Part shown: in pieces, positions 23,706 to 32,141 of the stretch
How the letters are laid out: the number at the start of each line of letters is the position of its first letter
How positions within the stretch are numbered: the stretch's first letter is position 1
Source of the DNA: DATAEG01 sp963703085
Lineage (GTDB): Bacteria; Actinomycetota; Actinomycetes; Mycobacteriales; Jatrophihabitantaceae
NCBI GenBank assembly: GCA_963703085.1
Contig: OY969789.1
Coordinates: 3,348,001 to 3,412,000 of the forward strand
DNA: 64,000 nt
Direction: 5' to 3'
Notes under the pieces: generated by a model
Seen by the model: the letters and a program-made list of their open reading frames with translations, nothing else
The model's database searches: none
What the model was told of the DNA's origin: nothing
Program-made: the position numbers and the translations under genes

Positions 23706-24746
23706 GTGGTCGGTACCGGCAACCGTCCAGGGGTGTCCGCTCGCGCCCGCCCCGACCTGCTCGCCCTGCGCAGGCAGCTTCCGGCCGGGCTGAGCCGAGC
23801 CGTCGACGATTTCGAGCGGCACGTCGCCTTGGAAGCCGGCCGGTCGGTGCACACCTCCCGGGCCTACGTCGGCGACGTGGTGAGTCTGGTGGACCATGCG
23901 GCCCGGCTCGGCGCCCGCGACGTAACCGATCTGGACCTTGCGGTCCTGCGCAGCTGGCTGGCCCGGCTGCGCAGCACCGGCTCCGCGCGCAGCACGTTGG
24001 CGCGGCGCGCCGCCGCGGCCCGGACGTTCACCGCCTGGCTGCAGCGGACCGGCAGAGTGGCCATCGACGCCGGTGAGCTGCTGGCCAGTCCGCGTCCGCA
24101 TCGGACTCTGCCGGCGGTGCTGGCTGCTGACGAGGCGGTGGCGCTGGTCGAGGGGGTGGACGGCTCTACCGGCCGGGCCGACGCGGCCGGTGCTCCACCG
24201 TCGAGTGCCGGCAACGACGTCGAGAGTGGTCAGGCGGTGGCGATCCCAGTGCGTGACCGGCTGATCGTCGAGCTGCTGTATGCCACCGGCGTGCGGGTGG
24301 GCGAGTTGGTGGGGTTGGACCTGGACTGCATGGATCACGGCCGCCGCCTGCTGCGGGTGATGGGCAAGGGCGCGAAGGAGCGCACCGTGCCCTACGGCAT
24401 TCCGGCCGAGCGCGCGTTGCGGGAGTACCTGGCGCGGGGTCGGCCCGCACTCGCCGGTGCGCGGAGTGGTGCGGCTCTCCTGCTCGGCGCTCGCGGCAAC
24501 CGCATCGACCCACGCGCGGTGCGGCGCATCGTGCATCAACGGGTGGCCACCGTGCCCGGGGCCCCCGACATCGGACCGCACGGCCTTCGACACAGTGCGG
24601 CGACCCACCTCGTGGAAGGTGGTGCCGATCTGCGTGCAGTGCAGGAACTTCTCGGCCACGCCAGCCTGGCCACCACGCAGATCTACACGCACGTCTCGGT
24701 GGAGCGGCTGCGCAAGACCTACGACCAAGCCCACCCGCGCGCCTGA
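23706..24746 (+). CDS. xerC: Tyrosine recombinase XerC-like
   Basis: A tyrosine site-specific recombinase of about 346 residues that should resolve chromosome dimers at dif. The N-terminal core-binding domain (SRAVDDFERHVALEAGRSVH) is followed by the catalytic domain. Active residues are Arg in YATGVRVGELVGLD, Lys in GKGAKERTVPYG, His-Arg in HGLRHSAATHLVEGG, His in LGHASLATTQIYTHV and the Tyr within that stretch. About 25 residues of Gly/Ala/Ser-rich sequence are inserted before VRDRLIVELLY, making it longer than usual (about 300). The GTG at 23706 is tentative; upstream codons overlap mshB. Position between dprA and rpsB is standard for actinobacterial xerC. Confidence 0.85.
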   Translation: MVGTGNRPGVSARARPDLLALRRQLPAGLSRAVDDFERHVALEAGRSVHTSRAYVGDVVSLVDHAARLGARDVTDLDLAVLRSWLARLRSTGSARSTLARRAAAARTFTAWLQRTGRVAIDAGELLASPRPHRTLPAVLAADEAVALVEGVDGSTGRADAAGAPPSSAGNDVESGQAVAIPVRDRLIVELLYATGVRVGELVGLDLDCMDHGRRLLRVMGKGAKERTVPYGIPAERALREYLARGRPALAGARSGAALLLGARGNRIDPRAVRRIVHQRVATVPGAPDIGPHGLRHSAATHLVEGGADLRAVQELLGHASLATTQIYTHVSVERLRKTYDQAHPRA

Positions 24747-24767
24747 GCGGGCCGGCCGGCGCCGGGC

Positions 24768-25784
24768 TCACCGGCCGAGCAGGCGCACGCCGAGGTAGGC
24801 GACTGTCGCGACGAGCAGCCACGACGTGAGTCCGAGCACAGCGGCCCGGCCGGCCGTGCGCTGCAGCGTCCGCAGGTGGATGCCCATCCCGAGACCGACG
24901 AGGGCGGCCACCAGCGCCACGCCCTGCACGCGGTCGGCGACGTGCAGCACCGTCGCGGGGAGCAGGCCGGTACTGACCAGCGCGACCGCGGCGAGGAAAC
25001 CGGCCACGAACAACGGCAGCAGCGGAGGCCGGTTGCTGCCTGTGCCCGGGGCCGGGGCACCGGCGGCCCACTGCCGGCGGCGCCAGATCGAGACGGCGGT
25101 GACCAGCGGAGCCAGCAACACCACCCGGGTCAGCTTGACGACCACTGCAGTCGGCAGCGCGCCCGGCACCCGACTCGCGGTGGCGACCGTTTGACCGACA
25201 TCGTGGACGCTGGCGCCCACCCACGAGCCGAACGAGCTGACATCCAGCCCCAGCGGAGTGCGCAGCAGCGGCAGCACGGCGATGGCCAAGCTGCCGCACA
25301 GGGTCACCAGCGCGATCGCCACGCCGGTGTCCTCGTCGTCTCCGCCGGCCACCGGCTCGATCGCGGCTACGGCAGAGGCGCCGCAGATGGAGAACCCCGT
25401 TGCCACCAGCAGGCTGCGCGCCGGCGAGATGCGCAGGACGCGGCCGAGCGCCTGGGTCCCGGCGAAGGTCACCGCCACGGTCACCAGCACGATCGCCAAG
25501 CCGTTGCCGCCTAGGTTCGCGAGTTGCCGCAGCGACAGCTGCAAGCCGAGCAGGACCACGGCGATCCGCAGTATCTGATGGCTCGCCAGCGACGTCCCGG
25601 GCCGCAGCTCCGGTCGATGCAGACCCACGTTCGTGAGTAGGGCGCCCAGTGCCACCCCGGCAGTCGTCGGGTTGACCGCGGGCAGGGCGGCCGACACTGC
25701 ATACGCCGCTGCGGTACCCGCACCGACGACGGCCACACCGGGCAGCAGCCGCCGGCCGACCGCCAACGGAACGCAGATCTCCAC
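24768..25784 (-). CDS. YeiH/UPF0324 family membrane protein (putative sulfate exporter)
   Basis: A 338-residue polytopic membrane protein of the Cons_hypoth698/UPF0324 family with about ten hydrophobic helices. Family markers are GVALGALLTNVGLHRPELRP, LRIAVVLLGLQLSLRQL, ATGFSICGASAVAAIEPVAG and WVGASVHDVGQTVATAS. Members are annotated as putative sulfate exporters, some linked to sulfonate breakdown, but few have been tested. Alone between xerC (convergent) and an M23 gene, it has no partner that would indicate a substrate. Confidence 0.82.
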   Translation of the reverse strand: MEICVPLAVGRRLLPGVAVVGAGTAAAYAVSAALPAVNPTTAGVALGALLTNVGLHRPELRPGTSLASHQILRIAVVLLGLQLSLRQLANLGGNGLAIVLVTVAVTFAGTQALGRVLRISPARSLLVATGFSICGASAVAAIEPVAGGDDEDTGVAIALVTLCGSLAIAVLPLLRTPLGLDVSSFGSWVGASVHDVGQTVATASRVPGALPTAVVVKLTRVVLLAPLVTAVSIWRRRQWAAGAPAPGTGSNRPPLLPLFVAGFLAAVALVSTGLLPATVLHVADRVQGVALVAALVGLGMGIHLRTLQRTAGRAAVLGLTSWLLVATVAYLGVRLLGR

Positions 25785-25865
25785 CGACCCACTCTGCGGG
25801 GGCGCAGGAAACGGAGGTACCCCGCGCTGAGCTGTATGGATACAACCGCCGCTTGTAAGTGACCC

Positions 25866-26456
25866 TCACGGCTCACCGCTCCACGGGAGGAGACGCACCG
25901 GGCCCAGCCGGCGCAGCAGCGAGAGCGGATCGAAGTAGGTTCCGTTGCGCCGCGCCCCCCAATGAAGACAAGTGCCTGCGGTGAAACTGCCGTGCTTGCC
26001 CACCACCGTGGCGATCACCGTGCCACCCGCGACAGCTGTGCCGACGAGCACCCGCGGCCGCACCGGCTCGTACTCGGTGGTGATTCCGTCCGGATGCGCA
26101 ATGACGATCACGCCGCGACCCGCTACCGAACCGGCGAAGCGAACAACCCCTGCGCCAGCTGCCCGGACCTGCATGCCGCTGGTCGTGGCGAGGTCGACCC
26201 CGCGGTGTCCGGCCGCATACGGCGTCGGGGGCGGTTGGAAGGGACGCAGTACGCGCAACGGGGCGACCGGCGGCCGATAGCTCGCCGGCGCGGTATGCGG
26301 GATCGGCGGGCGGCTATCGCCGCGCGCCACCGGGCCGGCAGCGATCACCGCCACCGCAGCCGTCACGGCCACCAGCGCAGCCAAGCCAAACCGTCGCACC
26401 GGACGAGCACACCGCAGCGAGGTGCAGCGGGCGGCCGTCACGGACGGCGTGTGCAC
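25866..26456 (-). CDS. M23-family (LytM-like) peptidase domain protein
   Basis: A 196-residue exported protein. One hydrophobic segment (about residues 24-46, FGLAALVAVTAAVAVIAAG) acts as signal or anchor and is followed by a Pro-rich linker and an M23 domain. Zinc-site motifs are GHRGVDLATTSG and TCLHWGARRNGTYFDP; the first His-x3-Asp and the HWG segment are present, as in active LytM peptidases. M23 enzymes cut peptidoglycan cross-bridges or activate amidases. An M23 gene upstream of rpsB is usual in actinobacteria; here a LuxR gene lies between. Confidence 0.85.
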   Translation of the reverse strand: MHTPSVTAARCTSLRCARPVRRFGLAALVAVTAAVAVIAAGPVARGDSRPPIPHTAPASYRPPVAPLRVLRPFQPPPTPYAAGHRGVDLATTSGMQVRAAGAGVVRFAGSVAGRGVIVIAHPDGITTEYEPVRPRVLVGTAVAGGTVIATVVGKHGSFTAGTCLHWGARRNGTYFDPLSLLRRLGPVRLLPWSGEP

Positions 26457-26485
26457 ACCGCGCAGCCTGTGGATGCGCGATCAGG

Positions 26486-29461
26486 TCAGCCCTTCGGCAA
26501 CAGGCCGTGCCGGCGGGCGATCGCGGCTGCTTCGGTACGGCTCCCGGCGCCGAGCTTTGCCAGGATGTTCGACACGTGCACGCTTGCAGTCTTCTCACTG
26601 ATGAACAGTGCCCGACCGATCTGCCGGTTGGTCCGCCCCGCCGCGACGAGTGCCACGACCTCCTGCTCCCGAGGCGTGAGCGCGGCGGAGGTTGCACCGC
26701 TGCCGCGGCGCGGGCCGGTGCTCAACTCGCGCAGCTCGGCCAGCAGCGGCTCGGCGCCCAGTCGCTTCGCGGTGGCCCGGGCCGCGTCGGCGAGTGATCG
26801 AGCTTCGTCCACCTCCCCGGCCGCCCGAAGGACTGCGGCGAGGCGGGCTTGCGCGCGGGCGTGTTCGTAGACGTACCGGTCCGCGCTGCTCTGCACCGCG
26901 GTGCGCCACGCCGTTATGAGGTCCTGCACGTCGGGCGGATCGACACCGGCCAGCCAGCGCAGCCGGAGCCACTCCGCCTCGAGCCGATCGAACCACGCGA
27001 CCCCCTCCGGGCCGAGCGGACGCACTGCACCGGCTCCGACCCGGCCGTACGCTGCCTCCCGCGCAGTTGCCACAGCGGGCGAGAGCCGGGACACCGCTGC
27101 CGAGCGCTCCACCTCCGTCCAGTTCGCAGCGGCCGACGCTGCGACGCCGACCGCCACGGCGGTGAGCCTGATCCGGCCGAGGAACAGCGGGTTGAGCCAG
27201 CGGCCGACGACCACCTCGATGATCTCGTCGAACAGGTCCAACGCCCGAATCGGCTCGCCTGAGGCGAGGTACATCTCCATGGCCGGGCCGGCGAAGTTCA
27301 CCGCGATCATCGGGTCCTTGTCCCACCAGGACCGTCCCTCGTTCAGCAGTTTCAACAACCTGGTCTTGCCCCGACCGGCCATCACGTGCGTTGCGGCCGC
27401 ATCGAGCGCCGCCTCCGCGAACGGCGTGGGTGGCGACTGCCCGGTCACCGATCCGACCCGGGCAGCCTCGTCCCAGTTCCCGCGGTTGTATTCGGCCAGG
27501 GTCAACAGGACGCGAGCGTCGAGCGGATGCACCGACCAGGGCATGCCGGCCGCCGAGCCGCGGTCGATGACTTCGTGCAGTTGGGTGGCAGCGTCGTCGA
27601 TCCGGCCCAGGTCGTAATACAGGAACGCCAAGGAGATGCGGCTGCGCAGCTGGGCATTGAGGCTGCGGCTACCGCCGGTGCGGGCCCGGTCCACTGCCTC
27701 GAGCAGCCATTTCTCGGCCTCGTCGGGCGAGCCGGCCCGCTGTCCGATCCGAGCCAGGGTTTCGCGGGCGCTCGACTCCGTCTCCGGAAGGCCGAGTTCC
27801 CGGGCCATCTCCAACGCGGCGTGGGCTTCCTCCGAGGCCAGTTCTGCCCGGTTCAACGCGATCGCCGTCCGGGCGTGCTGTGCCAGGGCGCGGGCCCGGG
27901 ACTCGTTCGACACCGACGGGTCGGTGAGCCCGAGTGCTTCCTCGGCCCGCAGATGCGCCTGCGCGTCCATGCCGATGGTGAGTTCGATGCTCGCCGCCTC
28001 GTGCAGCAACAGCTGTCGCACCTTGGGGTCGCAGGAACGGGGCAGACCGGTGATGGCCGTGGCCAGCAGCTGCTGGGCACGGAAGGGATGTCCGGCCGCC
28101 GACATCGCGGCCGCCGCCGTCAGCGTCAGGTCCACCAACTCAGGGTCGGCTGCCCCGGAATCCGGGTGGACCGCCGGCCAGAGCGCGAGCGCGGCGTCGA
28201 AATGCAGCATCGCTTCCCACGGCGCGGCGACGGCCAGGGCGTCGTCGCCGGCCCGAACGCTGGCCCGCAGCGCGGTGGGTTGGTCGTAGGACAACCGGGC
28301 GTGGCGAGCCAGTTCGGCGGCAGTCCCGGGAATCTCGCCCTTGGCCAGCACCTCGGCATAGGCGGCGTGCAGCCGAACTCGTTCGCCGGGCAGCAGATCG
28401 TCGTAGACCACCTCTGCCAGCAGCGCGTGCCGGAAGGCGTAGTCGGCGTTGCCCCTCGGGATGAGCACGTTGGCCTCGACGGCAGCCCGTACTGCCTCCT
28501 CCAGGACCTGGTCGGGCAGATCGACGACCGCGGCCAGCAGGGCATGCGACACCCGCCGGCCGGCCACCGAAACCGCGCGGACCACCTGGCGAGCCTCGCC
28601 GGACAGCCGCTCCACGCGCACCAGCAACAGATCGGCCAGGTCGGTCGGCAAAGCACCGGACTCGTCCATCACCGCGACCAGTTCCTCGGTGAAGAATGCG
28701 TTGCCCTCTGCCCGGTCCAAGATCGTCTGGATGACGCCTGCCGGGATCGGGCCGGGATGCAGCTGGAAGATCAACCGTCGGACGTCCGCGGCGTCGAACG
28801 GCGACAGCGCCAGGCGCTCGACATCATCCAGCCGCGCCCATTCCGCGGCCGCGGCGCGCAGCGGATGGCGCCGGTGCAGGTCTTCCGAGCGGTAGGAGAC
28901 AACGAAGTGCAGCGCGGCATCCGACGGGCGAGCCAGCAGGAAACTGATCAGGTGTCGCGACGACTCGTCGGCCCAGTGCGCGTCCTCGATGACGAAGACG
29001 ACCGGCTGCTCGGTGGCCAGTGCGGTCAGCGCCGTATGCACCGCTTCGTACAGCGCGCTGCGATCGACCCGATCGTCGGCGGGTTCGGCGCCGCCCATGG
29101 TGCGTCGTGCCGGAAGCAGCCGGGCGATCGCCGGAGCGGCCTCGAGGGCCTGCTGAGCTCGCTGCGGGTGCTCCCGGGCCAGCCGGCCGAAGGCGTCGCT
29201 GAACGGCAGGTAGGGCAACGCCCCACCGTTCAGATCCAGGCAGTGACCGACCAGCACGAGCGCGCCCTCGGTGCTCGCCCAGCCGCCGAATTCGCGCAGC
29301 AATCGAGATTTGCCCACTCCGGCGTCCCCGGTGAGCAGGACGACGTGCGGCGTGCGGCGGCTCGCGTCGGCGGCCAGCATCTCGCGCAGCCGGGACAGTT
29401 CGGCGTCACGTCCGACGAATGTGGCATTCGGTGCGCGCGAGCCGGCCATGTCGACCATCAT
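26486..29461 (-). CDS. Large ATP-binding LuxR-family regulator (LAL)
   Basis: A protein of about 991 residues. Its AAA/STAND ATPase domain starts NATFVGRDAELSRLREML, has Walker A LLTGDAGVGKSRLL and a Walker B region PVVFVIEDAHWADESSRHLI. Long TPR-like helical repeats follow. The C-terminal LuxR helix-turn-helix reads LTPREQEVVALVAAGRTNRQ, then FISEKTASVHVSNILAKLGA. LAL regulators bind a ligand or partner through the helical region and activate transcription, often of secondary-metabolite or sugar genes; the target here is unknown. Start uncertain: ATGs at 29461, 29458 or 29449 precede the ATPase closely, while a TTG at 29542 would overlap the upstream small gene by 8 bp. It interrupts the usual M23-rpsB order. 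Confidence 0.85.
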   Translation of the reverse strand: MMVDMAGSRAPNATFVGRDAELSRLREMLAADASRRTPHVVLLTGDAGVGKSRLLREFGGWASTEGALVLVGHCLDLNGGALPYLPFSDAFGRLAREHPQRAQQALEAAPAIARLLPARRTMGGAEPADDRVDRSALYEAVHTALTALATEQPVVFVIEDAHWADESSRHLISFLLARPSDAALHFVVSYRSEDLHRRHPLRAAAAEWARLDDVERLALSPFDAADVRRLIFQLHPGPIPAGVIQTILDRAEGNAFFTEELVAVMDESGALPTDLADLLLVRVERLSGEARQVVRAVSVAGRRVSHALLAAVVDLPDQVLEEAVRAAVEANVLIPRGNADYAFRHALLAEVVYDDLLPGERVRLHAAYAEVLAKGEIPGTAAELARHARLSYDQPTALRASVRAGDDALAVAAPWEAMLHFDAALALWPAVHPDSGAADPELVDLTLTAAAAMSAAGHPFRAQQLLATAITGLPRSCDPKVRQLLLHEAASIELTIGMDAQAHLRAEEALGLTDPSVSNESRARALAQHARTAIALNRAELASEEAHAALEMARELGLPETESSARETLARIGQRAGSPDEAEKWLLEAVDRARTGGSRSLNAQLRSRISLAFLYYDLGRIDDAATQLHEVIDRGSAAGMPWSVHPLDARVLLTLAEYNRGNWDEAARVGSVTGQSPPTPFAEAALDAAATHVMAGRGKTRLLKLLNEGRSWWDKDPMIAVNFAGPAMEMYLASGEPIRALDLFDEIIEVVVGRWLNPLFLGRIRLTAVAVGVAASAAANWTEVERSAAVSRLSPAVATAREAAYGRVGAGAVRPLGPEGVAWFDRLEAEWLRLRWLAGVDPPDVQDLITAWRTAVQSSADRYVYEHARAQARLAAVLRAAGEVDEARSLADAARATAKRLGAEPLLAELRELSTGPRRGSGATSAALTPREQEVVALVAAGRTNRQIGRALFISEKTASVHVSNILAKLGAGSRTEAAAIARRHGLLPKG

Positions 29462-29534
29462 GACCGACGCGTCCGACCCGTTATCGACAGCGCGCCCGCC
29501 AGTCGGCGCCGGCGCTGCGGCGGCCGGGGGCGGC

Positions 29535-29756
29535 TCAGGCAACGCGGGCGTGCTCGGCGGCGGCCTCGGTCGAGATCTGATCGCCGCCTAGCTCGACCGG
29601 CAGCCGGGTGACCGGAGCCGTCGGCTGCGCGGTGCCGCGATGCCGGCGCAGCCATCCGCGTAGCCGCGGCACCCCGTTCGCCAGGGCGAAGTCCCGGGTC
29701 AGGCGCTCTCGGCGGTAGTCCATCTCGGCTCGGGCCGAGTCGACCATGTAGGTCAT
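29535..29756 (-). CDS. Small hypothetical protein upstream of the LAL regulator
   Basis: A 73-residue protein that I do not recognise. It starts at the ATG at 29756, preceded by an excellent GGAGG site with 7-nt spacing. It has an acidic/basic N-terminal helix (VDSARAEMDYRRERLTRDF), a Trp- and Arg-rich middle (PRLRGWLRRHRG) and a polar tail. No signal peptide or membrane segment is visible. It lies directly before and in the same direction as the LAL regulator, so both are likely co-transcribed; it could be a partner or simply a small cytosolic protein. Confidence 0.6.
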   Translation of the reverse strand: MTYMVDSARAEMDYRRERLTRDFALANGVPRLRGWLRRHRGTAQPTAPVTRLPVELGGDQISTEAAAEHARVA

Positions 29757-30205
29757 GTCACCCTCCTCGTCCTCCTCGCCGACCGATCCGGCGGGCATGC
29801 TCGACAGTGCGCGCCTGAGGTGCCTGGCAGCATGGGGAGTACGCCTTAGATCTGATGCCGCAACGCCACGCAGGCCTTAGTTCCCGGGGGCCGCGATTGG
29901 TCGTGCGCCCGGCCGACCGGGTAGAGTTCAGCCAGATCCACGCAGGTGGGTCGCGCACGACCACAGCACCATCAGCACTGGGCGCAAGCCCGGTGACTTC
30001 GCGTGTCCGTCCGGCGTACTTCTACCGGATCGGCGGCACCTCTCGGTCCGGCCCGACATCGGGCTCGGCGCGGGCGCCGCGACACCGGGCACCAGGGTGG
30101 CGGATCACCGATCCGCCACGACAACCGAGGACGCGTCCACCCGCGCCCGAGCAGCTGCGGCTGCCCGGACGCCCAGGCGCACGAGCACAGCAAGGAGGCG
30201 TCGGC
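29757..30205 (+). promoter_or_regulatory. Long rpsB upstream region (449 bp, divergent)
   Basis: No convincing gene is present here; short frames have no start signal or family pattern. The left end holds the promoter and ribosome-binding site of the divergent small gene. A candidate -10 for rpsB is TAGAGT at 29932-29937 without a good -35, which would give a leader of about 265 nt. The leader contains the hairpin at 30097-30119. AAGGAGG just before 30206 is the rpsB ribosome-binding site. Confidence 0.45.
30097..30119 (+). ncRNA. Perfect 10-bp hairpin in the rpsB leader
   Basis: GTGGCGGATC (30097-30106) and GATCCGCCAC (30110-30119) are exact inverted copies separated by ACC. It sits 87 bp before the rpsB start, within the predicted leader. 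It might be an S2 autoregulatory site or an attenuator. No T-run follows, so a simple terminator is unlikely. Confidence 0.45.
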
Positions 30206-31060
30206 ATGGCCGTCGTCACGATGAGAGAAATGCTCGATTCCGGCGTGCACTTCGGGCACCAGACCCGCCGCTGGAACCCGAAGATGAAGCGATTCATCTT
30301 CACCGAGCGCAACGGCATCTACATCATCGACCTGCAGCAGACGCTGAGCTACGTCGACAAGGCCTACGAATTCGTTCGGGAAACCGTCGCGCACGGCGGC
30401 AGCGTGCTGTTCATCGGCACCAAGAAGCAGGCCCAGCAGGCCATTGCCGACCAGGCCACCCGCGTCGGCATGCCGTACGTGAACCAGCGCTGGCTCGGCG
30501 GCATGCTCACCAACTTCCAGACGGTGCACGGCCGGCTGCAGCGGTTGAAGGAGCTGGAAGGCCTCGAGCAGAACGGCTGGGAAGGCACCGCCACCAAGAA
30601 GGAACAGCTCATCCTGACCCGCGAGAAGGTCAAGCTGGAGCGCACCCTTGGCGGTATCCGGGAGATGGCGCGGGTGCCCAGCGCGGTGTGGATCGTCGAC
30701 ACCAAGAAGGAGCACATCGCGGTCGGCGAGGCGCGCAAGCTGCACATCCCGGTGATCGCCATCCTGGACACCAACTGCGACCCGGATGAGGTCGACTACA
30801 AGATCCCCGGCAACGACGACGCGATCCGCAGCGCCGCGCTACTGACCAGGGTCATCGCCGACGCGGTGGCCGAGGGCCTGATGGCGCGCGCCGCGGGCGC
30901 GGCCAACGCCGGCCGCGGCGGTGACGACACGAAGCCCGAGCGCGGTCAGCTCGGTGCTGACGAGCCGCTGCCGGAGTGGGAGCGCGAATTGCTCACCACC
31001 AACCAGGCCACCGCCGCAGAGCCACCCGCCGCATCGGCCGCTTCGGGCACCGGCCGCTGA
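30206..31060 (+). CDS. rpsB: 30S ribosomal protein S2
   Basis: A 284-residue S2. Conserved blocks are the N-terminus MREMLDSGVHFGHQTRRWNP, the middle VNQRWLGGMLTNFQTV, and IPVIAILDTNCDPDEVDYKI ending in the core segment VIADAVAEGLMARAAG. AAGGAGG lies 7 nt before the ATG. The tail after about residue 240 is variable; here it stops at GTGR. However, a shift of one base near 31045-31047 opens a further 30 codons of Ala/Glu/Pro-rich sequence to 31151, the normal composition of actinobacterial S2 tails. The C-terminus may therefore be truncated by a recent one-base change. It heads rpsB-tsf-pyrH-frr. Confidence 0.96.
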   Translation: MAVVTMREMLDSGVHFGHQTRRWNPKMKRFIFTERNGIYIIDLQQTLSYVDKAYEFVRETVAHGGSVLFIGTKKQAQQAIADQATRVGMPYVNQRWLGGMLTNFQTVHGRLQRLKELEGLEQNGWEGTATKKEQLILTREKVKLERTLGGIREMARVPSAVWIVDTKKEHIAVGEARKLHIPVIAILDTNCDPDEVDYKIPGNDDAIRSAALLTRVIADAVAEGLMARAAGAANAGRGGDDTKPERGQLGADEPLPEWERELLTTNQATAAEPPAASAASGTGR

Positions 31061-31151
31061 GCAGCCTGCCGCCGAACCGGTCACGGCTGCACCGACCGGC
31101 GAACCGGAGGCCCCGGCCGAGCCGGTCGCCACGCCGGACCCGACTGCCTGA
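31048..31151 (+). pseudogene. rpsB: Possible frameshifted C-terminal tail of S2
   Basis: In the +1 frame relative to rpsB the sequence reads APAAEQPAAEPVTAAPTGEP and on to a stop at 31149-31151. This composition continues the S2 tail rather than looking like spacer. Removing one G from the GGG at 31045-31047 would join it to rpsB. It has no start or ribosome-binding site of its own. Confidence 0.45.
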
Positions 31152-31227
31152 CCGCGACCGGCCGGCCGCGACCGGCCGGCCCGCCGAACCACCCTGCGAT
31201 TCATGAACCGAAGGACGAGACGGAACG

Positions 31228-32082
31228 ATGGCGAACTTTTCCGCCGCTGACGTGAAGCGGCTGCGTGAGATGACCGGTGCCGGCATGCTCGACTGCAAGA
31301 AGGCGCTGGAGGAGGCCGACGGCGACTTCGACGCCGCGGTCGAGATCCTCCGGGTCAAGGCCGGCGCCAAGGTGCAGAAGCGCGGTGCCGAGCGCACCGC
31401 TACCAACGGTTTGATCGCCGCTGCCGAGGGCGCCATGATCGAGCTGGCCTGTGAGACCGACTTCGTGGCCAAGAACGAGCAATTCCAGACCCTCGCCGGC
31501 GACATCGTCACCCATCTGGCCGGTTCGGCAACGTTCGAGGCGTCGGCCGGAGCGGCTGATCCCATCGGGCTGGCCGGCAAACTGCTCGGCGAGACGCTCA
31601 AGGACGGCCGGACCGTCGGCGAGAACGTCGACGCGGTCGCGGCCGTCATCGGCGAGAAGCTCGAGCTGCGCCGCGCGGTGAAGCTCTCCGGCCAAGTGGC
31701 CACCTACCTGCACAAGAAGGCGGCCGATCTGCCAGCGCAGATCGGCGTCCTGGTGCAGTACGCCGGTGACGACCTGAGCGCCGCCCGCGCCGTGGGGATG
31801 CAGATCTCCGCGATGCGTCCGGTGTACCTGTCCCGTGAGGACGTCCCCGCCGAGACGGTCGAGAACGAGCGCCGCATCGCTGAGGCGACGGCCCGCGAGG
31901 AGGGTAAGCCGGAGCAGGCGATCGCGAAGATCACCGAGGGCCGGCTGACCGGGTTCTTCAAGGACAACGTCCTGCTGGAACAGTCCTCCGTGCACGACAG
32001 CAAGAAGACGGTCAAGGCTTTCCTCGACGAGGCCGGCGTGCTGGTCACCGGCTTCGCCCATTTCGAGGTCGGCCAGGGTTAA
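31228..32082 (+). CDS. tsf: Elongation factor Ts
   Basis: A 284-residue EF-Ts, the guanine-nucleotide exchange factor of EF-Tu. The N-terminal UBA-like domain carries LREMTGAGMLDCKKALEEAD, and the EF-Tu-contacting signature is ETDFVAKNEQFQTLAGDI. The core ends VTGFAHFEVGQG. It starts 167 bp after rpsB with a GGAACG-type weak site before the ATG. The length is normal. Confidence 0.97.
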   Translation: MANFSAADVKRLREMTGAGMLDCKKALEEADGDFDAAVEILRVKAGAKVQKRGAERTATNGLIAAAEGAMIELACETDFVAKNEQFQTLAGDIVTHLAGSATFEASAGAADPIGLAGKLLGETLKDGRTVGENVDAVAAVIGEKLELRRAVKLSGQVATYLHKKAADLPAQIGVLVQYAGDDLSAARAVGMQISAMRPVYLSREDVPAETVENERRIAEATAREEGKPEQAIAKITEGRLTGFFKDNVLLEQSSVHDSKKTVKAFLDEAGVLVTGFAHFEVGQG

Positions 32083-32141
32083 GGCAGGATCCATCTGAGC
32101 TGAGCCATGGACCCGCGGGGACGACGAGCAGGAGGCGGTAC

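Noticed and set aside
27386..29611. A 741-codon plus-strand frame
   Set aside because: It is antisense to the LAL regulator, whose ATPase and LuxR motifs are clear. Composition is that of a GC shadow.
29855..30205. N-terminal extension of S2 or a tRNA in the rpsB upstream region
   Set aside because: S2 starts invariably at the AVVTMREML segment with AAGGAGG before it; no cloverleaf with a GGTTCGA-like T-loop could be found.
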